From NCBI GenBank assembly GCA_017459315.1, contig JAFUDD010000021.1, positions 1 through 27,183 of the forward strand: a stretch of DNA of 27,183 nucleotides, read 5' to 3'. This DNA is from Clostridia bacterium (lineage in GTDB: Bacteria; Bacillota_A; Clostridia; Christensenellales; CAG-138). Positions 1-7,159 of this stretch are shown piece by piece. The translations under genes were made by a program, and so were the position numbers. The notes under the pieces were generated by a model. It saw nothing but the letters and a program-made list of their open reading frames with translations. It ran no database searches and was not told where the DNA came from. Position 1 is the stretch's first letter; each line of letters begins with the position of its first letter.

Positions 1-33
1 CCCGTGCGTACCGTTCGGTACACGGCGGTTCAA
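1..33 (-). ncRNA. Group II intron domain V (partial at window edge)
   Basis: Read on the minus strand, the bases form a hairpin of the group II intron domain V type: AACCGCCGTGTACCG, a short loop, then CGGTACGCACGG. It starts at the stop codon of the intron reverse-transcriptase fragment, which is the expected order (ORF in domain IV, then domain V). The rest of domain V/VI lies off the left edge. The assignment is by sequence resemblance and position; no folding was run. Confidence 0.6.
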
Positions 34-332
34 CCGCATAAGTGCAGCGACTCATACCGTTCAAGGATACTGTAGTATCCGGCGTCTGCGAGTCTTTTGC
101 AGGAAATCGCAGTCTGTACGCTTGCATGTGCGGCGCTTCTCCAGTAAGCTTTTCGGGAATATACCGCTTCACAGGCGCACCACTCTGGGAGGCCGAGCTT
201 CATCAGATTCTTCACTCTCGTCCTCGGTAGCTTCCACTGCTTCCAGATGTACATCCGAAAGCGGCGGCGCAGCCATTCATCCCATCTTTGCATTGTTGTA
301 CGCATACTCGCTATGTAGAAGTAGCGCTGTGT
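30..332 (-). pseudogene. Truncated group II intron reverse transcriptase/maturase (C-terminal part)
   Basis: This is the last ~100 residues of a group II intron-encoded protein. The maturase signature RMYIWKQWKLPRTRVKNL is followed by an LGLPEW...YSRKAYWR segment and an ending like LARAGYYSILERYESLHLCG, as in LtrA-type proteins. Homology seems to start around YFYIASMRTTMQRWDEWL, and upstream the frame runs into the terminator of the next gene. The polymerase domain with its YADD motif is therefore gone. The fragment cannot support reverse transcription. The remnant sits directly downstream of GH3 copy 1, so the intron probably inserted behind that operon's terminator and was then deleted at its 5' side, or the junction is a recombination scar. 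Confidence 0.8.
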
Positions 333-366
333 CTTGCACGTGCCGCGATAATCTTTCTCGTCATAG

Positions 367-403
367 AAAAGGACGAGCGTCGGAATGCTCCGAACGCCCG
401 TCC
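367..403 (-). terminator. Terminator of the copy 1 membrane-protein gene
   Basis: On the minus strand GGACGGGCGTTCGGA pairs with TCCGACGCTCGTCC around a GCAT loop and is followed by TTTTCT. It lies about 40 bases after the stop of the 131-residue membrane protein. Immediately upstream on the same strand is CTCCTCC (plus-strand GGAGGAG at 406-412), a motif repeated before three other terminators in the window. Confidence 0.85.
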
Positions 404-444
404 AAGGAGGAGATTATTATAGTGATGTCGTATGGATGATGCGG

Positions 445-840
445 TTACGCCTTTTTGCTCTTGGAGAAGAAGCAGGCGACGATCGCAACGAGGACGGCGA
501 CAGCGCCGACACCGGCGAGCGCATAGTTCATGCCGGCGAGTTCCGGCAGGCCGACCATCTTGATGCCGTTCATGGCTTCGGCGATGTTCCAGATGCCGTC
601 GCCGAGAACCTTGATCATGACATACGCCAGGCACGCCGCGCCCGCGACGGAGGTGAAGTCCGTCCACACTTTTTCGCCGAAGAGCGATGCCGCTTCGAGA
701 ACGATTGCCGCCACCGCCGCGATGATCACGCCAGTCGTGACGATGCCGCCCTGTCTCTTATAGATCAGCAGAATGACGAGGCTGACGACGCCGAGCAGTG
801 CTGCGAGAACCGATGCATAAAAACCGAATGTTTTTTTCAT
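445..840 (-). CDS. 131-residue polytopic membrane protein, GH3 partner (copy 1)
   Basis: No known family was recognised. The protein starts MKKTFGFYASVLAALLG and shows about four hydrophobic stretches (near residues 8-27, 35-55, 63-84 and 103-125), ending in a basic SKSKKA tail. A central GDGIWNIAEAMNG segment lies between helices 3 and 4. The start is ATG, with AAGGAGGAAG correctly placed upstream. It lies 17 bp after the GH3 stop, so the two are very likely co-transcribed and end at the hairpin at 367-403. The two analogous proteins at 8078-8473 and 21287-21682 have exactly the same length and the same position behind a GH3 gene, although their sequences differ greatly. A role as membrane partner, chaperone or signal relay for the anchored GH3 is inference. 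Confidence 0.85.
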   Translation of the reverse strand: MKKTFGFYASVLAALLGVVSLVILLIYKRQGGIVTTGVIIAAVAAIVLEAASLFGEKVWTDFTSVAGAACLAYVMIKVLGDGIWNIAEAMNGIKMVGLPELAGMNYALAGVGAVAVLVAIVACFFSKSKKA

Positions 841-857
841 AAGTGCTTCCTCCTTAT

Positions 858-3800
858 TCAGTGTTCCTTGCGAACCTTGCTGACGACCAGCATCGCGCAC
901 GAAGCAACGGTCAGCACGGCGGAGCAAATGATCACAGCGGTGATCGCGGTCTGCCACCACGGCGTTACCTGCACGACCTTTGCCGTTGCGGACATGCCGT
1001 TGATGATATTGGAGCGGCTGATCGCATACTCCCAATAGATCGCCGCGTCGATCAAGAGGTTCAGAAGATGACCGTCGTCGGTGTCCTTCGCCTGCTGCAG
1101 GACATACTGACCGTGACCGCCGACGCCGTCAAGGCACCATTCCTGCGTACCGGCGTCGAGTACCTCGACCGCATGGTTCACATAGCCGCCGTCCACATAT
1201 TCGCCGAAGCAGGGTGCAGCGTCGGTGTCGATCAGACCGTGCCAGTTCCATTCATTGCGAAGCACGATCGTGTTCAGCGCGTAACTGGCGCTGCTCCACT
1301 TCAGACCGATGCGCTCGAACGACTGCATGATGCTGCCCGCATTCGCTTCGCGGACGCTGCCCTCAAAGGCACGGAGGGCGCCTTCGCGGAATGCCTGTTC
1401 ATTGAAGAACACGACGAGGCCGGAACGGTAGAATTCCTGGTCATTTCCAACGAAGTGCTTCGGAGAAGCATGGGAACCGGTCTTCTCCATCGCTTCGACC
1501 TGCGGAATCGCCGCGAGATAATTCAGCGTCGGGCACTCGGACATGTACTCAAAGTTACGGCCGCCGAACGGTGTTCTGTGCAGGTCGTTGCCGACGTTGT
1601 AGTTGACCATGTGGCCGGACCAGAGGCCGTCCTCGCCCATCATCTTGCCGCGGTTCGCATACAGATCGGTGTTGAACGTACCGGTCAGGATCACATTCGA
1701 GCAGTAACGGGTCGTCGGCAGGTTGACCGATTCGCCGTTGATGGTGACGGGCAGCGGATAGGTGCCCTGCACGGAGTCGCAGCCGTCGCCGACCGGGAAT
1801 GCCGGAGAAAGATCGCCGACCGCCGGGCTCTGGAAGCTCTCCGCCGTGGCATTGGGCAGGTCTTCGGGCTGCAGCTGATAGATGAACGACAGCCAGGTTT
1901 CGCGATCCTCAAGCGGAACGTCCTTCATCATGGCAAGGGTCAGGCCGTTCTTCTGTCCGAAGTTCTTGGCAAGCTCGGCATAGGAGGGCGCATCTGCGGG
2001 CTTCTCATACCATTCGCCGTCCAGGATCTCCAGCATGGCGTCCGTTGCGGAAACGATGGTCTGCTGTTTCGGATAAGTGCCTTCCCAATCGCTTCTCGAA
2101 AGGTAAACACCCTCACCCGGCAGCCAGTAGTTCAGATCGCAGTCTTCAAACTGGTTCGTAACGATCGCGCCGTTTTCGCCGGTCCGATACTTCTCCGCAT
2201 CAAAGCCCTGCGTGAATTTGTGCGTGTTCGCTGCGTTGCCGTCCGCCGTCATGCCGTTCGCCGTTGTGTAACCCTGCGCGGCAAGGATGTTGTTCAGCGC
2301 ATCATGCACATCGTCGCCGATCGCGATGTAATAATCGCCTTCGGAGAGGATATAGCCCTTTGCATTCACATAGTCGTAGGAGGCAAGCAGGTACTTGTCC
2401 ACCGTTATCGTGACGGTTTCGCTCGCATTCGGATCGAGCAGACCGGTCTTGGCAAAGCCGACAAGCTGCACGGCCGACTTTTCGACCTTGTTGGTCTTTT
2501 CATATTCGCCGTAAGGCGTCTGTGCATAGACCTGCACAACGCTCTTGCCCGCAACCGAACCGGTGTTCGTGACCGTTGCGGTGACCGTGATCGTGTCGTC
2601 GCCGACGTTTACGCTGTCAAGCTTCTGCGTAAAGGTCGTATAGCTCTTGCCGTAACCGAACGGGTACTGTACTTCGTTTGCGTAGTTCCAGCTCGCGGCG
2701 CCGGGAAGCGCGCCTGCTGCGCCGTTCGCATTGCCCTGACCCATCACGCTGTCCGCATAACGTGTTTCATAATAGCGGTAGCCGATGTAGATGCCTTCCG
2801 CCTGGAAGGAAACGTATTCAGCGGTTTCGTCCTGTCCGATCGTCGCGTTGATGTGGTCAACGTTCGCAAACTGCGGCGTTCTCGTGCCGGAGTTGACGAC
2901 GGCCGGCGCAGACAGGGAATTGGTGGCGTAGGTGTCGGTCAAATGACCAGACGGGTTGACGATGCCGCGCAGGATCTCCGCGACGCCCGTGAAGCCCTTG
3001 TGTCCCGGATAGCCGATCATCACAACCGCGTCGGCATATTCGTTCAGTTCATGAACCTCCATCGGATACGGGCTGTTCAGAAGAACGACGACCTTGCTGA
3101 AGTTGGCGCGTGCCAGTTCGAGCAGGTCACGTTCGTTCTTGTGGAGGGCCAGCGAGCTCATGTGCGTACCGTCGTCGTCCACATCGTCCATCAAAAGGTC
3201 GGTGCCCTCGGCGCCTTCGCGCGTGAACACTACGATCGCCGCGTCGTTATAGTCGGCAAACGTGTTCTGGAACGCTTCGTAGAACGCCTTCGGCTCTTCG
3301 GTGCCGGCAGCGGAGCCGGAAACAACGATGCTCGTGCCGCCCCACGGGGTCGTCTGCAGCGTGCCGCGCACGGCGGTCGCATTGTTTTCCAGCGTATCCC
3401 ATGCCGTTGCGTTGACTGTGAAGCCCTGCGCTTCCAGCGCGTTGCGGAGCGTTACGACATTGAGACTGTCGCGGAACACCTTGGTGCCTGCCGCGCTCGC
3501 CTGGAACGCCGGTTCGACCGCGCCGTGGCCGAGAACCGTGATCTTCTGCTCGGTCGTCATCGGCAGCGCATTGTTCTCATTCTTCAAAAGCACCGCACCC
3601 TCGCGCATTTCGTCCACATTCTGTTGGAACGCGGCTTCCAGCTGCGCCGCCTGCGCGTCGGGATCGTCGAATGCGCCGAACGAACTCTTGTAATAGATCG
3701 TATCGCCGGCTTCCCCGGAATCGACGAGCTTGGAAGTGCTCGTGCCGAGCGCCATGTTGATGTAGCTTCCGTTTGCCAAGGCAAGCGGCTGTCCGACAAG

Positions 3801-3863
3801 GGACAGAACCAGAATTACCGCGAAGATACCGGCAAGTCCGGACCAAAGTTTGCTCTTTCTCAA
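858..3863 (-). CDS. Membrane-anchored, domain-permuted GH3 family protein (copy 1)
   Basis: 1001 residues. Order: signal segment (about 1-30, ending near LALAN), a YYKSSFG box, GH3 C-terminal sandwich (about 85-380; VLLKNENNALPM, REGAEGTD, NPSGHLTDTYAT, then GIYIGYRYYETRY and YPFGYGKSYTTF), Fn3-like domain (about 410-520; VTNTGSVAGKSVVQVYAQ), then the catalytic barrel (about 620-920; GGRNFEYMSE, PKHFVGNDQE) and a C-terminal membrane helix (about 972-993) with a basic end. The permuted order is known from some ruminal beta-glucosidases. Asp881 (IDTDA) matches the GH3 nucleophile and Glu219 the likely acid/base. The usual SDW is TDA here and SEDP is SECP, so activity and substrate are uncertain. 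The start is TTG with AGGAGGA 7 bases upstream; no in-frame ATG is better placed. Extracellular beta-glycosidase or glycan-binding role inferred. Confidence 0.9.
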   Translation of the reverse strand: MRKSKLWSGLAGIFAVILVLSLVGQPLALANGSYINMALGTSTSKLVDSGEAGDTIYYKSSFGAFDDPDAQAAQLEAAFQQNVDEMREGAVLLKNENNALPMTTEQKITVLGHGAVEPAFQASAAGTKVFRDSLNVVTLRNALEAQGFTVNATAWDTLENNATAVRGTLQTTPWGGTSIVVSGSAAGTEEPKAFYEAFQNTFADYNDAAIVVFTREGAEGTDLLMDDVDDDGTHMSSLALHKNERDLLELARANFSKVVVLLNSPYPMEVHELNEYADAVVMIGYPGHKGFTGVAEILRGIVNPSGHLTDTYATNSLSAPAVVNSGTRTPQFANVDHINATIGQDETAEYVSFQAEGIYIGYRYYETRYADSVMGQGNANGAAGALPGAASWNYANEVQYPFGYGKSYTTFTQKLDSVNVGDDTITVTATVTNTGSVAGKSVVQVYAQTPYGEYEKTNKVEKSAVQLVGFAKTGLLDPNASETVTITVDKYLLASYDYVNAKGYILSEGDYYIAIGDDVHDALNNILAAQGYTTANGMTADGNAANTHKFTQGFDAEKYRTGENGAIVTNQFEDCDLNYWLPGEGVYLSRSDWEGTYPKQQTIVSATDAMLEILDGEWYEKPADAPSYAELAKNFGQKNGLTLAMMKDVPLEDRETWLSFIYQLQPEDLPNATAESFQSPAVGDLSPAFPVGDGCDSVQGTYPLPVTINGESVNLPTTRYCSNVILTGTFNTDLYANRGKMMGEDGLWSGHMVNYNVGNDLHRTPFGGRNFEYMSECPTLNYLAAIPQVEAMEKTGSHASPKHFVGNDQEFYRSGLVVFFNEQAFREGALRAFEGSVREANAGSIMQSFERIGLKWSSASYALNTIVLRNEWNWHGLIDTDAAPCFGEYVDGGYVNHAVEVLDAGTQEWCLDGVGGHGQYVLQQAKDTDDGHLLNLLIDAAIYWEYAISRSNIINGMSATAKVVQVTPWWQTAITAVIICSAVLTVASCAMLVVSKVRKEH

Positions 3864-3899
3864 AATCGTGTCCTCCTGTTGTATTTTTATTGCAGTTTT

Positions 3900-3928
3900 A
3901 CTGTAACGAAATTTTTACAATTCCGCAA
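3900..3928 (-). promoter_or_regulatory. Predicted promoter of the copy 1 GH3 operon
   Basis: Minus-strand TTGCGG (3923-3928) and TACAGT (3900-3905) are separated by 17 bases, about 37 bases upstream of the TTG start. The -35 box is identical to that of the predicted promoter of regulator 1 (6031-6059). Motif-based only. Confidence 0.5.
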
Positions 3929-3969
3929 TTCCTTTCGCGCACATGGTCGTTTTTGCTTCGCAGGTGGTC

Positions 3970-4005
3970 AAACAAAAACGCCTGTATTCGATAGGAATAC
4001 AGGCG
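3970..4005 (-). terminator. Terminator of the copy 1 regulator-kinase operon
   Basis: A perfect 11-bp stem, CGCCTGTATTC with GAATACAGGCG, is followed on the minus strand by TTTTTGTTT. It lies 16 bases after the kinase stop and separates the kinase from the GH3 gene, so the GH3 operon needs its own promoter. Confidence 0.92.
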
Positions 4006-4021
4006 CAGGGAAGACTTGTTT

Positions 4022-5290
4022 TCAGTTTTGCAGGAACAGCACGTCGAGCGAGAAGATCCCGTCCTCCCATGCTGCGGTCAGCACGCCGCCGTACTTTTCC
4101 GCGACATAGCGCATGGAGCGCATCCCGAAGCCGTGATAATCGGTATCGCCTTTGGTGGTCAAGGGCAGACCGTCCGCAAACTGCGGTTTCTCAAAGCAGG
4201 GGTTTTCCACATGCAGCGAGAGCATGTTGCCTTTCGCGGCGGTATGCAGCACGACGATGCGCTTCTCGGCAATCGGTTCCTTGGCCGCCGCTTCGATCGC
4301 GTTGTCGATCGCGTTGCCGAACAGGGAGCAAATATCCTCGGTGCGCATGAACGAAAACCGTTCGCCGTCCACGATGCATTGCAGCTTCACGCCGCGCTTT
4401 TCGGCAAGGAACATCTTCTCTGCAAGGACGATATCGAGATCATCGTTGCCGGTCTTGGCAAGATTGTCATACAGCAGGATCGCCTGTTCCAATTCGGCAA
4501 TGCTTTTCTCTTGATCCGCTTCGGATTGGTGACGCAGCGCGGAAATCTGATGCTTCAGATCGTGGCATTTGCGGTTGATGACATCGACCGTCGCACGGCT
4601 CATTTCGTGCTGCTCCTGTTCCTGCTTCAGCAATCGGGTCAAGAGCGTCTGCTCCTGCTCGGCTTTCCGGAAACGGAACAGATCGAGCAGGATCACAAGC
4701 AGCAGCGTGCAGGATAACAAGTCGAAGAACTGTTCGCCGACATTGTTTCCCTCGTTCCAGTTCGACCAAAAGCTCACAACATACACAATGACCGAGGAAA
4801 CGGCTGCAAACAGAATCAGCTGCGCGCTCTTGAGCTCGGCATTTTCGACGCCGAACTGACGGTTTTTTCGCAGAAACAGATACAAAAGGCAAAGTCCTGC
4901 CAGCATCAGCCCAAGCTCTGTGATTTGCGAAGCCGCGTCGCCCATTGGCAGCAAAAACCAGATTAAGCGGCTGAGACAATGGATCATGTGCTGCAGCGTG
5001 TGCGCCACGCAGCAGCAGAACGTGATCTGCTTCCAGGACATTTCGAACGACGCCCACAGGATCAGCGCGGACAGCACGATCATGATCAAAAAACTGACCG
5101 TAAAGCCCTCGCCGAGCTGCAAAAACGGAGCAAGAAACCCGCCCGGAATCAGAACAGGCAGCATCAGATACACAGCGCAAAGCGGCAGCAGCCGCAGCCA
5201 GAAACCGTTCCGACGCGGCATATTCCGGCACAGCAGCAGCTCCAGCGCAAGGATCTGAAGATGAAACTCATTGACAAACCAAAGCGTCAT
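4022..5290 (-). CDS. GHKL-type sensor histidine kinase, Agr-like (copy 1)
   Basis: 422 residues. Roughly the first 205 form about six hydrophobic segments, as in AgrC-type receptors. They are followed by a Gln/Glu-rich coiled linker (EQEQTLLTRLLKQEQEQ). The phosphoacceptor is His243 in NRKCHDLKHQI. The ATPase domain shows the N-box LFGNAIDNAIEA and the G-box YHGFGMRSM. It autophosphorylates and should pass phosphate to the regulator encoded just before it. The ATG overlaps the regulator's stop (ATGA), a sign of translational coupling. Family members often sense autoinducer peptides, but no agrB or agrD gene is visible here. The signal is unknown; a product or state of the adjacent GH3 complex is an inference. 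Confidence 0.9.
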   Translation of the reverse strand: MTLWFVNEFHLQILALELLLCRNMPRRNGFWLRLLPLCAVYLMLPVLIPGGFLAPFLQLGEGFTVSFLIMIVLSALILWASFEMSWKQITFCCCVAHTLQHMIHCLSRLIWFLLPMGDAASQITELGLMLAGLCLLYLFLRKNRQFGVENAELKSAQLILFAAVSSVIVYVVSFWSNWNEGNNVGEQFFDLLSCTLLLVILLDLFRFRKAEQEQTLLTRLLKQEQEQHEMSRATVDVINRKCHDLKHQISALRHQSEADQEKSIAELEQAILLYDNLAKTGNDDLDIVLAEKMFLAEKRGVKLQCIVDGERFSFMRTEDICSLFGNAIDNAIEAAAKEPIAEKRIVVLHTAAKGNMLSLHVENPCFEKPQFADGLPLTTKGDTDYHGFGMRSMRYVAEKYGGVLTAAWEDGIFSLDVLFLQN

Positions 5291-5997
5291 GACAGCCGCC
5301 CTCCGATGACCCGCGCGAGCTTTTCAAGGCACTCCTTGCGCCGCCTTCGCGACAGCGGTACCGTATCGCCGCCGACTTCGAGCGTGTCCTTTCCGATGTT
5401 GGCAATGTGGGAACAGTTGACAAGGTGACTCGGGCTCGGCTTGATAAAGCCGGAAAAGCGCGCGTCCTCCTCCAGCGCGCCGAGCTTGCCGTATGTCTCG
5501 AAAACGCCGGTGCGCGTGTGGAAAATCAGGTTGTGGCTCAAAACCTCGACATAATAGATATCGCTCACATCCACGACCTTCGTACTGTCTTTTTGGGGGA
5601 TCGCGTACGTCGCCGCCTGCCGCGTATGCAGCCGCCGCACGATCCGGTCCATCTTCATGCCGAACTCCCCATACGAAACCGGCTTGATCATAAACGCCAT
5701 CGCTTCCACTTCATAGCCCTTGATCGCATACTGCGCCATGCTTGTGATGAATATGATCGGCACCTGTTCGTCCTGTTCGCGGAGCCGCTTGGCGCATTCC
5801 ATGCCGTCCATCAGAGGCATGGCAATATCGAGCAGTATGGCGTCATAATTCCCGCGATACGGTTCCAAAAACGACAGTCCGTTTTGAAACCGGCTGTAAA
5901 TGATTTCGATCTGCCGTTCTTTGCCGTATCGCGCAGCATACTCTGTCAACACCTGCGCCTGCCGGTCGTCATCCTCCACTATTGCCAGTCGAAGCAT
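5287..5997 (-). CDS. LytTR-family response regulator (copy 1)
   Basis: 236 residues. The receiver domain (about 1-120) has acidic residues ED(D) at 8-10, phosphoacceptor Asp57 (AILLDIAMP), a Thr/Ser in FITS and Lys in IKPV. The LytTR DNA-binding domain (about 140-236) shows the family pattern FIKPSPSHLVNCSHI and ends in DTVPLSRRRRKECLEKL. It starts at ATG with GGGGAGG upstream and overlaps the kinase start by 4 bp. It likely activates transcription when phosphorylated by that kinase. The adjacent GH3 promoter is the natural candidate target, which is inference. Regulators 2 and 3 in this window have the same layout and nearly the same length. Confidence 0.92.
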   Translation of the reverse strand: MLRLAIVEDDDRQAQVLTEYAARYGKERQIEIIYSRFQNGLSFLEPYRGNYDAILLDIAMPLMDGMECAKRLREQDEQVPIIFITSMAQYAIKGYEVEAMAFMIKPVSYGEFGMKMDRIVRRLHTRQAATYAIPQKDSTKVVDVSDIYYVEVLSHNLIFHTRTGVFETYGKLGALEEDARFSGFIKPSPSHLVNCSHIANIGKDTLEVGGDTVPLSRRRRKECLEKLARVIGGRLS

Positions 5998-6030
5998 GGC
6001 ACGCCTCCCCGCTTTTCATCTTTATTTTAC

Positions 6031-6059
6031 AGTATATACCGAATTTCCCTTATCCGCAA
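6031..6059 (-). promoter_or_regulatory. Predicted promoter of the copy 1 regulator-kinase operon
   Basis: Minus-strand TTGCGG (6054-6059) and TATACT (6031-6036) are 17 bases apart, about 35 bases before the regulator ATG. On the plus strand the motif TACCGAA occurs at 6037-6043, inside the promoter, and again 30 bp away at 6067-6073. It could be an operator. Confidence 0.55.
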
Positions 6060-6210
6060 GTAATCCTACCGAAACTTCCATCGTGAACTTGCTTAATTTG
6101 TACCTAACTTCTCAACAGAAAGTGGAACAAGCTGCATCAACCCAGCGGGAGTGGAGAACAAACCAGTATAGTGCAAACAATAAAAGCTCCCTAATCAGAG
6201 GATGACCTGA

Positions 6211-6243
6211 CTAAAAGTACAGCCGCCGATTGCTCGGCGGCTG
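6211..6243 (-). terminator. Terminator of the tnpV operon
   Basis: CAGCCGCCG and CGGCGGCTG form a 9-bp stem with loop AGCAAT, followed on the minus strand by ACTTTTAG. It lies 13 bases after the TnpV stop. The T-run is short. Confidence 0.75.
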
Positions 6244-6256
6244 CGATGCTTTGTCA

Positions 6257-6625
6257 TTACGCATAGATCAGCTCGTTATGGACGATTTCCGTTACCCGGC
6301 TGCGAATGCTGTTCATCCATCCGACCCACGCCATCGGGTTGGCGGATTTGATCGCTTCGGTCATGCCTTCGGCTTTGGCGAGCTGTCTCGTCAGGCGGTT
6401 TGCCATCTCGGCAGCATCGGCGTCGATTGCCGTAAGGTGTTCTTCCAGTTTACCCGAAAGTAGCAGATCGGCATAGAGGTCGCGGCGGTGGGCTTTGAGA
6501 TACGTCAGCCTGCGGCGTCCCCAGATACCGAGCGGCGGGAGATCGTCCTCACCGGCGGGCAGATAATAGTCGCCGACCAATTCATAGGTGAGGCCGGCGT
6601 GTTCGTCTTTGATAAAGCGTTTCAT
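6257..6625 (-). CDS. tnpV: TnpV-family transposon-encoded protein
   Basis: 122 residues, the usual size for TnpV proteins of clostridial conjugative and mobilizable elements. Recognisable features are LTYELVGDYYLP near the start, a GIWGRRRLTYLKAHR segment, LLSGKLEEHL, and the ending WVGWMNSIRSRVTEIV with NELIYA. No catalytic motif is known for this family, and its role in transposition is undefined. The ATG is preceded by GGGAGGA. It follows the excisionase-like gene by 22 bp and ends at a hairpin, so the two form a small operon. The serine recombinase often found near such genes is absent from the window, so this is probably the residue of an element. Confidence 0.8.
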   Translation of the reverse strand: MKRFIKDEHAGLTYELVGDYYLPAGEDDLPPLGIWGRRRLTYLKAHRRDLYADLLLSGKLEEHLTAIDADAAEMANRLTRQLAKAEGMTEAIKSANPMAWVGWMNSIRSRVTEIVHNELIYA

Positions 6626-6647
6626 ATTCGAATCCTCCCTTGCTGTG

Positions 6648-6890
6648 TCACTTGATGCGATGCTTCAGATTGCGCCGGTAGAAACGGTAGTGCTGACTGC
6701 AGATGTAGTCGATCGCCTTGATTTTGGGAATGTAATAGGTCGTGTTGACCATGAAATGCTCGACGCGGTTTTCGCGGATGAGCTTGCGCGCGGTGCAGTC
6801 AGCGATGCCGCCGAGCATGGCGCGGAACTGTTCGAGGGTCAACAGATCGGGATAGGATTCAAATTTGCGTTCGTATTCAAATCGTGTCAT
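6648..6890 (-). CDS. Small excisionase-like DNA-binding protein
   Basis: 80 residues. The central part, GGIADCTARKLIRENRVEHF, reads as a winged-helix/excisionase-type recognition unit (the family that includes MerR-like Xis proteins). It is followed by a short strand pair (MVNTTYYIPKIKAIDYI) and a basic tail, HYRFYRRNLKHRIK. The ATG has a good AAAGGAGAT site. It is transcribed into tnpV. It lies 270 bp from the tRNA-Leu 3' half, a position that fits a recombination directionality factor near an attachment site. An ordinary transposon regulator remains possible. Confidence 0.65.
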   Translation of the reverse strand: MTRFEYERKFESYPDLLTLEQFRAMLGGIADCTARKLIRENRVEHFMVNTTYYIPKIKAIDYICSQHYRFYRRNLKHRIK

Positions 6891-7159
6891 GGTTGCATCT
6901 CCTTTTGCTGTTTGTCAATGGCAGGCGATGCACATGATCGTACTTTGTGAAATTCGGTGGAAACGAGGCGTTGTGGCCTCCGTTTGGCCTCCGATTTCTC
7001 GGGGATTCGGCTTCGGCCCTGCAAAACTGCAAAGACCGACGCTGCCTACATTTTTCCGCATTTCTGTATAAAAATGCAGTATTTATGGAACTTTCGGGAA
7101 CTTCCCCAGGCCTCCCCGACGGGCGCTGACGAACTTTATCCGCCCAATAGGCGTGAAAA
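6891..7159. other. Non-coding stretch next to the att site
   Basis: No convincing gene was seen. The sequence contains a short direct repeat of TGGCCTCCG (near 6975-6990) and GC-rich patches. It could be the end of an integrated element carrying recombinase arm sites, since it separates an excisionase-like gene from a tRNA 3' half, but no arm-site consensus was recognised. Confidence 0.3.

Noticed and set aside
311..667. 118-codon minus-strand frame overlapping the copy 1 membrane-protein gene
   Set aside because: It is an Arg/His-rich shadow of the real frame (445-840) and runs through the terminator.
843..4109. Very long antisense open frames opposite the GH3 and GH2 genes (also 9498-11165, 18878-21013, 22119-24473)
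   Set aside because: They run opposite genes with clear domains, lack ribosome sites and read as Arg/Ala/Val-rich strings. They result from GC-rich third positions on the coding strand.
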